Assembly (NCBI GenBank): GCA_029939535.1
Contig: JAOZST010000182.1
Span: forward strand, 1-7,801
From: NBML01 sp029939535
GTDB lineage: Bacteria; Desulfobacterota; Desulfobacteria; Desulfobacterales; Desulfobacteraceae
DNA length: 7,801 nucleotides
Direction of reading: 5' to 3'
The position numbers and the translations under genes are program-made. How positions within the stretch are numbered: position 1 is the first letter of the stretch; every line of letters begins with the position of its first letter. Under the pieces are notes generated by a model, which searched no databases, was not told the origin of the DNA, and saw only the letters and a list, made by a program, of their open reading frames with translations. Shown here in pieces: positions 1 to 4,887 of the stretch.

Positions 1-1
1 A

Positions 2-292
2 GCCCAGGACCAGTACGCAAAGGATATAGATCTTTTAAAAAGCCGGATAAATGGGATTGAAGGAACCAACAAAAATTTTATCATCAAAAAAAGAGCCCTC
101 AGAGAATTTGCATCCAGAACAGAATCTCTTCCCAGGGTCACAATCCAGGGAAAAATCACCCAGGATAGTGTTATTCAGGGGCCAAATGAATCAATTACCA
201 TAAGAGAAGACCTGTCCAGGTGCCAGATCCTGGAGGCTACCAAACAGGAAGACGGGCTTACCTTCTACGAGATGACAGTCTCAGACCTGTAA
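2..292 (+). CDS. C-terminal fragment of a probable FapA/DUF342-family protein
   Basis: This is an open frame entering from the left edge and ending in TAA at 290-292; 96 residues are visible and the start lies outside the window. The first ~45 residues are charged and helical (heptad-like, rich in K, R, E, D), followed by a short beta-rich tail with RVTIQGKI, SITIREDL and a final FYEMTVSDL. A helical segment followed by a 'V.V.G.I..g......' beta tail is what I know from the C-terminus of FapA (DUF342) proteins, which carry a polymer-forming beta repeat and are linked to flagellar assembly or surface-polymer functions. The assignment rests on this tail pattern alone. The gene converges on the glycosyltransferase with a 15-bp gap, and I see no clear terminator hairpin between them. 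Another beta-helical cytoplasmic protein is possible. Confidence 0.5.
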   Translation, partial: AQDQYAKDIDLLKSRINGIEGTNKNFIIKKRALREFASRTESLPRVTIQGKITQDSVIQGPNESITIREDLSRCQILEATKQEDGLTFYEMTVSDL

Positions 293-307
293 ACCAGGCC
301 CTGAAAG

Positions 308-1180
308 TTATCTGGAAAGTGAATTATAAAGCCCCAGATAATAATTTCCCTCTTGTTTTTTTCCCCTTTTCAAACATCCATTTCCATAAATAAAACATTT
401 TTCTTTTAAAACCTTTGAGGCAGCTTTTTCCTGGTCCAGGGAAAGGGTTTTGCCCTGGATCAAATTGATGATGGATGCAATCCTGTATTTGTCCTGGGAA
501 TGAAATGCAGACAATTGGTCTTTGTGTCCGCCGGACTTAATGGTGCCGGGGATATCAATTAAAAAAACAGGGTGTTCAGCACCTATGCGAAGCCAGAGAT
601 CATAATCCTCACAAACAGGAAACTCTTCATTAAAATACCCTTTCAAGTCAAAGAGTTTTTTTCGCATCATCACGGCAGAAGGGCTGACCAGACAGAGGTC
701 AAGTGAGGCTTTAAAAATCATACCTGAAGGTTTTTTATGTTTTTTTCTGGGGTTCACCCGTCTACCGTTTCTAATCCAGATCTCCTCTGTCTGGCAGATC
801 AGGGCATGGGGATTCTTTTCAAAAAAATCAACCTGGTATGAGATTTTGTTCTTTTCCCAGGCATCATCAGAGTCCAGAAGGGCTATGAATTCACCCTTAC
901 TATTTTTTATCCCCTTGTTTCGTGCTCCACTCACCCCTTTATTGGGCTGGGTCAACACTTGGATTTTATCTCTGTATTCTTCCAGCAATTCCTTTGTATT
1001 ATCCGTGGACCCATCATCAATCACGATGATCTCAATGGGTTTATAATCCTGGGCCAGAACAGAATCAACTGCATTCTTCAAAGTCCATGCCCGGTTAAAT
1101 GTGGGGATAATTACACTGACCAGATTTTTTACTGGGTTTTCTACTGGTTTTTCTTCCATATTTTGTTCCATATTTTTCAT
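308..1180 (-). CDS. Family 2 glycosyltransferase (GT-A fold)
   Basis: The 290-residue protein has the GT-A layout of family 2 glycosyltransferases, which transfer a sugar from a nucleotide-sugar donor, usually to a polysaccharide or glycolipid on the cytoplasmic face of the membrane. VSVIIPTFNR (21-30) forms the first strand and nucleotide-binding loop. DDGSTDNT (55-62) is the donor-binding acidic pair, GVSGARNKG (82-90) the usual following helix, and DSDD (103-106) the DxD-type metal site. CEDYDLWLR (190-198) contains the ED pair where the catalytic base normally sits. No transmembrane helix is visible, so it is probably soluble or peripheral. The acceptor cannot be told. The ATG at 1180 has no good Shine-Dalgarno; an in-frame ATG at codon 8 (1157-1159) has GGA seven bases upstream and may be the true start, which would drop a low-complexity N-terminus. 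It is probably monocistronic, convergent with the upstream fragment and divergent from the korDABC operon. Confidence 0.88.
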   Translation of the reverse strand: MKNMEQNMEEKPVENPVKNLVSVIIPTFNRAWTLKNAVDSVLAQDYKPIEIIVIDDGSTDNTKELLEEYRDKIQVLTQPNKGVSGARNKGIKNSKGEFIALLDSDDAWEKNKISYQVDFFEKNPHALICQTEEIWIRNGRRVNPRKKHKKPSGMIFKASLDLCLVSPSAVMMRKKLFDLKGYFNEEFPVCEDYDLWLRIGAEHPVFLIDIPGTIKSGGHKDQLSAFHSQDKYRIASIINLIQGKTLSLDQEKAASKVLKEKCFIYGNGCLKRGKKQEGNYYLGLYNSLSR

Positions 1181-1287
1181 GGAGCAAACTATACCATGCC
1201 CCCTTTATCTGGTAAATCCCCAGTTAAAGTATAGACCACAATAAACCAGGAGTTGTTTAAAGAGTTTTTCGACAATTATATCCATAT

Positions 1288-1320
1288 CTGAACAATACCT
1301 AAACCACACCTGAACAATAA
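1288..1320. promoter_or_regulatory. Three tandem 11-bp repeats, candidate response-regulator binding site
   Basis: CTGAACAATA occurs identically at 1288-1297 and 1310-1319, exactly 22 bp apart. The unit between them, at 1299-1308 (CTAAACCACA), matches it at 7 of 10 bases and sits in the same 11-bp register. Direct repeats with an 11-bp period are the known binding pattern of PhoB/OmpR-type winged-helix response regulators, whose subunits bind head to tail on one face of the helix. The array lies in the divergent region, about 108 bp before the glycosyltransferase start and about 120 bp before the -35 of the kor operon, so the nearer target is the glycosyltransferase. The repeats are seen directly; the regulator class is inference. 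Confidence 0.4.
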
Positions 1321-1364
1321 AAATAAAAATTAATCGTGGTTCCTGGATGGTGCCTGATCCCATA

Positions 1365-1412
1365 AGTTATTTTTTTTCCTTGCTTTTTTGCATGGAATAA
1401 AAAATAATAACT
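1365..1412. repeat. AT-rich imperfect inverted repeat (potential hairpin)
   Basis: The arms AGTTATT (1365-1371) and AATAACT (1406-1412) are perfectly complementary. Inside them a T-run faces an A-run, and TGC (1381-1383) pairs with GCA (1390-1392) around a six-T loop, with flanking CC and GG also complementary. The whole can fold into a long, bulged, AT-rich stem. It sits upstream of the probable kor promoter and just beyond the response-regulator-like repeats. It could be a cruciform or bend element, or a weak terminator for leftward or rightward leakage. Its low GC content makes a chance origin quite possible. Confidence 0.3.
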
Positions 1413-1438
1413 CCATTCATTTTTAATGTTGGTAATTC

Positions 1439-1465
1439 TTGACATGGAGATTTAAATCACATAAT
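1439..1465 (+). promoter_or_regulatory. Probable sigma-70-type promoter for the korDABC operon
   Basis: A perfect TTGACA (-35) lies at 1439-1444 and CATAAT (5 of 6 to the -10 consensus) at 1460-1465. The spacer is 15 bp, shorter than the usual 16-18, which lowers confidence. Transcription would begin near 1472, leaving a leader of about 38 nt before the ferredoxin-subunit start. No other hexamer pair this good is visible between 1320 and 1509. Confidence 0.45.
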
Positions 1466-1482
1466 GAAGGGCCTTAATTTTG

Positions 1483-1498
1483 AATAGATTTATCTATT
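1483..1498. promoter_or_regulatory. 16-bp palindrome between the promoter and the RBS of the kor operon
   Basis: AATAGAT (1483-1489) and ATCTATT (1492-1498) form a perfect dyad around a TT centre. It lies just after the expected transcription start and ends two bases before the GAGGA Shine-Dalgarno at 1501-1505. This is a suitable place for a repressor, or for a weak RNA fold near the ribosome site. The AT-rich arms are only 7 bp long, so coincidence cannot be excluded. Confidence 0.3.
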
Positions 1499-1509
1499 AA
1501 GAGGATATT

Positions 1510-1731
1510 ATGGTAAAAGGCAAAACTATCAAACATTCAATTGACAAAGAATGGTGTAAAGGGTGCGGTATCTGCGTTCATTTCTGTCCCAAACAAGTAC
1601 TTGAACTTGACAGACAGGGGAAAGTGGAAGCTGTAAGACCGGAAGACTGCATAGCATGCATGCTGTGCGAACTCCGATGCCCTGATTTAGCAATACAAAT
1701 CATAAAAGAGCAGGAAGGGGAAAATGACTAA
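1510..1731 (+). CDS. korD: 2-oxoacid:ferredoxin oxidoreductase, delta (2x[4Fe-4S] ferredoxin) subunit
   Basis: A 73-residue ferredoxin-like protein with two classical [4Fe-4S] motifs: CKGCGICVHFCP (Cys16, 19, 22, 26) and CIACMLCELRCP (Cys47, 50, 53, 57). It passes electrons from the thiamine-diphosphate site of the alpha/beta subunits to free ferredoxin. The length matches the separate delta subunits of four-subunit Kor/Vor enzymes. The start ATG has GAGGA (1501-1505) at good spacing. Its 3' end overlaps the alpha-subunit gene by 8 bp, which implies translational coupling, and D-A-B-C order is the known arrangement of korDABC. The subunit alone cannot show which 2-oxoacid is used; the label follows the neighbours. 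Confidence 0.88.
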   Translation: MVKGKTIKHSIDKEWCKGCGICVHFCPKQVLELDRQGKVEAVRPEDCIACMLCELRCPDLAIQIIKEQEGEND

Positions 1732-2878
1732 CAACGATAATATCAGGTTTATTCAGGGGAATGAAGCCTGTGTTGAGGGTGCGCTCTATGCTGGAATTAA
1801 TTTTTTTGCAGGTTACCCCATCACCCCGTCCACTGAAATTGCTGAACACCTTTCAGCAAGGCTTCCTGAAAGAGGTGGAAAATTCATCCAGATGGAAGAC
1901 GAAATTGCATCCATGGGCGCCATCATAGGAGCCTCCCTTACCGGGAATAAGGTCATGACAGCCACTTCAGGCCCGGGATTTTCTCTAAAGCAGGAAGCCC
2001 TGGGCTATGCCTGCATGGCGGAAATCCCCTGTGTCATTGCCAATGTCCAGAGGGGGGGGCCGTCCACGGGCAATCCCACCCATGTAAGCCAGGGAGATAT
2101 AAACCAGGCAAGATGGGGAACCCACGGAGACCATTCCATCATTGCATTAACAGCATCCAATCACCAGGATGTGTTTAAAGTCACGGTGGAAGCCTTTAAC
2201 CTGGCTGAAACCTATCGGACCCCGGTCATCATCCTTCTGGATGAAATCATCGGACACATGCGTGAAAAAATTGTCATTCCTGAACCTGGAGAACTTCCAG
2301 TGGTAGACCGGCTTAGAACATCCGTGCGCAAAGGTGTGGATTACCATCCTTACCTGCCCAGGGAGGACGGCAGACTGCCCATGTCTGATTTTGGTGCAGA
2401 GCACCGGTATAATGTTACAGGACTTTTCCATGACATGTGGGGATTTCCCAACAACGATCCCAGTGTTGTCAGCGGACTTTTGCACCATCTGGTGGACAAA
2501 ATAGAAAACAATGTAAACAATATTGCCATGTACAAGGAGTATTGGATGGATGATGCTGAATATATCCTTATTTCCTATGGCTCTTCTGCACGGTCTGCCA
2601 TCCACATTGCCAAAAACAGACGGGCAAGGGGAGTGAAAATAGGGGTATTGGAACTCCAGACCCTGTGGCCCTTTCCCACGGACATTGTCAAGGAAAAATG
2701 CGCCAATGCCAAGGCCGTACTCGTGGTTGAAATGAATATGGGCCAGGTGGTCACCCAGGTAAAAAATGCAGTGGATAATCCCAATAATGTATTTCTGGCA
2801 AACCGCATTGACGGCCAATTGATATCGCCCTTTGATATCAAGACAGTCCTGAGAATGATTCAGGGCAAGGGGGTGTAA
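1724..2878 (+). CDS. korA: 2-oxoacid:ferredoxin oxidoreductase, alpha subunit (probably 2-oxoglutarate)
   Basis: The 384-residue alpha subunit carries the pyrimidine-side thiamine-diphosphate domain and a following domain II, as in KorA of four-subunit enzymes. Visible markers are GYPITPSTE (30-38), a substrate/cofactor loop typical of KorA, and QMEDEIAS (56-63), whose acidic residues fall where the cofactor-activating glutamate lies. Further on come TATSGPGFSLKQE, QRGGPSTGNPTHVSQGD and a GTHGDH segment. With KorB and KorC it would convert 2-oxoglutarate plus CoA to succinyl-CoA and CO2 while reducing ferredoxin, in the cytoplasm. The length fits the unfused alpha type, not the fused gamma-alpha type. 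The start overlaps the ferredoxin gene, with AGGGG just upstream. A run of eight G at 2052-2059 lies in the conserved QRGGP codons but the frame is intact. A branched-chain 2-oxoacid (Vor) substrate remains possible. Confidence 0.9.
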   Translation: MTNNDNIRFIQGNEACVEGALYAGINFFAGYPITPSTEIAEHLSARLPERGGKFIQMEDEIASMGAIIGASLTGNKVMTATSGPGFSLKQEALGYACMAEIPCVIANVQRGGPSTGNPTHVSQGDINQARWGTHGDHSIIALTASNHQDVFKVTVEAFNLAETYRTPVIILLDEIIGHMREKIVIPEPGELPVVDRLRTSVRKGVDYHPYLPREDGRLPMSDFGAEHRYNVTGLFHDMWGFPNNDPSVVSGLLHHLVDKIENNVNNIAMYKEYWMDDAEYILISYGSSARSAIHIAKNRRARGVKIGVLELQTLWPFPTDIVKEKCANAKAVLVVEMNMGQVVTQVKNAVDNPNNVFLANRIDGQLISPFDIKTVLRMIQGKGV

Positions 2879-2879
2879 A

Positions 2880-3704
2880 ATGAATACAAAACCATTTGAC
2901 TTTAAAGATTATGTAAGAGCGAGATTTTTCCCCCATATCTGGTGTCCGGGCTGTGGCCACGGAATTGTTCTGGGCTCTCTTCTACGGGCAATCCACGAAC
3001 TGGGACTGGATAAAAACGAAATTGTCATGACATCGGGCATTGGCTGTTCCTCCAGGATATCCGGGTATGTTGATTTTCATTCCCTTCATACCATCCATGG
3101 CAGAGCACTCTCCTTTGCCACCGGTGTCAAGCTTTCCAAACCCAGCGTCAAGGCCATTGTGCCCATGGGGGACGGAGATGCACTGGCAATTGGCGGCAAT
3201 CATTTTATCCATGCTGCCAGGCGGAACATTGATATCACTGCCATTGTCATGAACAACAGGATATACGGCATGACCGGAGGCCAGTTTTCCCCTTTGTCAG
3301 GACTGGATAAAAAAGCAACCACAGCACCCTATTCCACAATTGACAATGATTTTGATGTTGTTGAACTGGCAAAAAGTGCCGGGGCCACCTTTGTAGCAAG
3401 GTCCACGGTATTCCATGCCACTGAGGCTAAAAATTTCCTTAAAAAAGCCATCATGCACAAGGGATTTTCCGTTGTTGAAATTCTCACCCAGTGCCCCACC
3501 TATTATGGCAGGAAAAACAGGGAGGGGGATGCAGTTCAAATGATGGAAGGGTATAAAAACAATACCGTTAAAATCGGGTCCAAAAAACTGGAAGCAAATC
3601 CCAACCTCATCCAGCGGGGTATCTTTGTTGAGGACACGGACAAGCCGGAATATTGTGAGGCCTATGACAAAATCATTGAAACTGCAATGAAAGGAAACGC
3701 ATAA
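2880..3704 (+). CDS. korB: 2-oxoacid:ferredoxin oxidoreductase, beta subunit (thiamine diphosphate and [4Fe-4S] binding)
   Basis: The 274-residue beta subunit binds the diphosphate of thiamine diphosphate through GDGDA (97-101), with the motif closing at NN (125-126). CPGCGHG (22-28) gives Cys22 and Cys25, GIGCSSR gives Cys56, and TQCPTYYGR gives Cys205. This C-x2-C...C...C spacing matches the four ligands of the cofactor-proximal [4Fe-4S] cluster known in archaeal 2-oxoacid oxidoreductases. HTIHGRALSFATG and IYGMTGGQFSP are further family signatures. The start lies one base after the alpha stop, and the gene ends in TAATG shared with the gamma gene, so the three are translationally coupled. 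The gene is intact and of normal length. The substrate (2-oxoglutarate against other 2-oxoacids) is inferred from overall similarity and D-A-B-C order. Confidence 0.92.
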   Translation: MNTKPFDFKDYVRARFFPHIWCPGCGHGIVLGSLLRAIHELGLDKNEIVMTSGIGCSSRISGYVDFHSLHTIHGRALSFATGVKLSKPSVKAIVPMGDGDALAIGGNHFIHAARRNIDITAIVMNNRIYGMTGGQFSPLSGLDKKATTAPYSTIDNDFDVVELAKSAGATFVARSTVFHATEAKNFLKKAIMHKGFSVVEILTQCPTYYGRKNREGDAVQMMEGYKNNTVKIGSKKLEANPNLIQRGIFVEDTDKPEYCEAYDKIIETAMKGNA

Positions 3705-4246
3705 TGGAACGTTCAAGACTTGTTTTTTCAGGTTCCGGGGGCCAGGGAGTTATTACTGCGGCCATTATCCTTGCCAAGGCTGCGGCTATCTTTGAAGGAA
3801 AAAATGCTGTCCAGTCCCAGAGCTACGGGGCAGCAGCAAGGGGTGGGGCAACCAGAAGTGATATACTTATCTCAGAGGAAGATATCAATTTTCCCAAGGT
3901 AATCCAACCCAATATTCTGGTGAGCCTGACCCAGGAAAGTTACACTAAATTCACCCCGATTCTGAGGCCTGGTGGTCTTTTGCTTTTGGATGCCAAATAT
4001 GTGACCATTGCCAAAAAGGTGGATGCCAAACATGTTTCTTTACCCATGTATGAGACTGTTATGGAAAAAATCGGGAAACCCATTGTATTTAACATCTGCA
4101 TGCTGGGAGCATTGATCGGTCTTTCCAGTCTTGTGAAACCAGAGTCCATTCTCAAGGTTCTGGAAACCACTATTCCCAAAGATTTTATGGATATGAACAA
4201 AAAAGCCCTGGATCTTGGAATAAAAATGGGTGAATCACAGCTATAG
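3704..4246 (+). CDS. korC: 2-oxoacid:ferredoxin oxidoreductase, gamma subunit
   Basis: The 180-residue gamma subunit has the family's opening SGSGGQGVIT (9-18), resembling a Rossmann-type nucleotide loop, and SYGAAARGGATRSDILIS from about residue 40, which corresponds to the SYGxxxRGG signature. This subunit completes the oxidoreductase and is thought to help bind CoA. Its ATG overlaps the beta stop (TAATG at 3702-3706). It is the last gene of the operon: 31 bp after its TAG comes a strong hairpin. The length is normal and no lesion is seen. 'SYGAAA' replaces the more usual 'SYGPEA', a mild variation. Confidence 0.9.
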   Translation: MERSRLVFSGSGGQGVITAAIILAKAAAIFEGKNAVQSQSYGAAARGGATRSDILISEEDINFPKVIQPNILVSLTQESYTKFTPILRPGGLLLLDAKYVTIAKKVDAKHVSLPMYETVMEKIGKPIVFNICMLGALIGLSSLVKPESILKVLETTIPKDFMDMNKKALDLGIKMGESQL

Positions 4247-4277
4247 AAATACAGCCAAACCATTAATCCTGTCATTT

Positions 4278-4311
4278 AAACGCCTGGTTCAGTTTTCTGA
4301 ACCAGGCGTTT
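4278..4311. terminator. Strong bidirectional hairpin terminator after korC
   Basis: A perfect 15-bp stem, AAACGCCTGGTTCAG (4278-4292) against its complement (4297-4311), closes a TTTT loop. The 3' side continues TTTGTTATC, so the U-tract is short, with a further T-run at about 4324-4329. It lies between korC (+) and the convergent small gene ending at 4355 (-), where it can serve both directions; the A-rich start of the stem supplies U residues for the leftward transcript. Confidence 0.85.
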
Positions 4312-4354
4312 GTTATCTATCCTGTTTTTTCGGGTCGGGTTTGTTTGATTTGTT

Positions 4355-4639
4355 TTATTTTTCTGGGTCTGGTCTGGTTGATCCAGTTGTAGGAAACAAT
4401 TCCTCCATATTCAACCCTTTAATTTTTTTCAGACAATCATCAAGGGCTTCCTTTTCAGAGCTTCCAGCTCCCTGATGTGCTGGTTTAGCAACTATATTCA
4501 CAAGATTGGGAACAGCGATATAATTTCCAGCCAGATTTCCCTGGATTTTTTGATGAATATCAATATAAATCATCCGGCCATTTCTTATGAGATTATACCG
4601 AACAATCCTTGTTAAAATATCATTTACATGAAGTTCCAT
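4355..4639 (-). CDS. Small protein of unknown function (94 residues)
   Basis: I do not recognise this protein. The reading is supported by an excellent ribosome site: AAGGAG seven bases before the ATG on the minus strand (about 4647-4652). It starts MELHVNDILTRIVRYNLIRN and continues with a beta-rich, hydrophobic middle (MIYIDIHQKI, IAVPNLVNIVAKP). Then come a helical, charged segment (SSEKEALDDCLKKIKGL, about 60-76) and a polar tail rich in T, P and D. It has no signal peptide, membrane helix or cysteine cluster; the only cysteine is in the helical segment. It is probably a soluble cytoplasmic protein. It is divergent from the taurine operon across 244 bp and converges on korC at the shared terminator. 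A regulatory or accessory role for its neighbours is possible, but nothing in the sequence shows one. Confidence 0.7.
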   Translation of the reverse strand: MELHVNDILTRIVRYNLIRNGRMIYIDIHQKIQGNLAGNYIAVPNLVNIVAKPAHQGAGSSEKEALDDCLKKIKGLNMEELFPTTGSTRPDPEK

Positions 4640-4705
4640 GACCTATCTCCTTTTTTGAGTGTACAACTGTCATACTTCTTCCTTGTTTTCAATATTTTTT
4701 ATTGA

Positions 4706-4737
4706 TTTTTTAATTGAACCTTTTTTTTAATTGAACC
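4706..4737. repeat. 17-bp tandem duplication in a T-tract region
   Basis: TTTTTTAATTGAACC occurs at 4706-4720 and again at 4723-4737, a 17-bp period, each copy followed by further T residues. Together with T-runs at 4695-4700 and 4738-4744, this gives several A/T tracts just upstream of the -35 at 4749. Such tracts bend DNA and can act as UP-like elements, and the duplication may have arisen by slippage. Function is inferred, not shown. Confidence 0.5.
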
Positions 4738-4748
4738 TTTTTTTCTTC

Positions 4749-4776
4749 TTGACTTTGTTCTGATATCTGATATATC
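4749..4776 (+). promoter_or_regulatory. Probable promoter of the xsc-tpa operon
   Basis: TTGACT (5 of 6 to the -35 consensus) lies at 4749-4754 and TATATC (4 of 6 to the -10) at 4771-4776, with a 16-bp spacer. T-rich DNA lies immediately upstream. Transcription would start near 4783, about 100 nt before the xsc ATG. The -10 is weak, which would suit an activated or tightly controlled promoter, and it is covered by the inverted repeat at 4762-4790. Confidence 0.45.
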
Positions 4777-4790
4777 ACACATCAGATATC
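4762..4790. promoter_or_regulatory. Inverted repeat with 10-bp arms over the xsc promoter, candidate operator
   Basis: GATATCTGAT (4762-4771) and ATCAGATATC (4781-4790) are perfect reverse complements separated by nine bases. A second, overlapping 10-bp palindrome, TGATATATCA, lies at 4768-4777. The dyad covers the likely -10 and transcription start, a classic repressor position. The centre-to-centre spacing of the arms, 19 bp, is close to two helical turns, as expected for a dimeric helix-turn-helix protein. Which regulator binds is unknown; no regulator gene is recognisable in the window. Confidence 0.6.
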
Positions 4791-4803
4791 TGGAACCACC
4801 GAA

Positions 4804-4887
4804 ATGTCTCCCACACAAGGACTGCAGGGAATAAATCCAGCAGCCAAATGGGAAAAACAATTAATAATAAAGGGGATAATAAAATGA
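4804..4887 (+). CDS. Possible 27-codon leader ORF upstream of xsc
   Basis: An ATG at 4804 opens a 27-residue frame (begins MSPTQGLQGI) whose stop TGA (4885-4887) overlaps the preferred xsc start in ATGA. It would lie wholly within the transcript leader. Its own ribosome site is weak (GGA nine bases upstream, 4792-4794). The ATGA junction is the usual form of translational coupling, which makes the frame worth noting. It has no recognisable sequence and could equally be chance. Confidence 0.25.
   Translation: MSPTQGLQGINPAAKWEKQLIIKGIIK

Noticed and set aside
1429..1445. Possible sigma-54 promoter (TTGG...TTGACA)
   Set aside because: The -24 GG is present, but the bases ten further on are CA, not GC, so the -12 element is missing. 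A -35 hexamer explains TTGACA better.
2147..2818. 223-codon open frame on the minus strand
   Set aside because: It is fully antisense to korA, whose family motifs are intact; the translated sequence looks like a reverse-frame artefact rich in H, F and C.
3297..3716. 139-codon open frame on the minus strand
   Set aside because: It is antisense to korB and has no recognisable domain or operon logic.
4706..4737. CRISPR-like repeat
   Set aside because: There are only two copies with a 17-bp period and no spacer of useful length; this is a simple tandem duplication.
4848..4883. Upstream in-frame ATG for xsc (12 extra residues)
   Set aside because: There is no ribosome site at proper spacing, and the extra residues are not typical of Xsc, whereas the ATG at 4884 has AGGGG and the family N-terminus.
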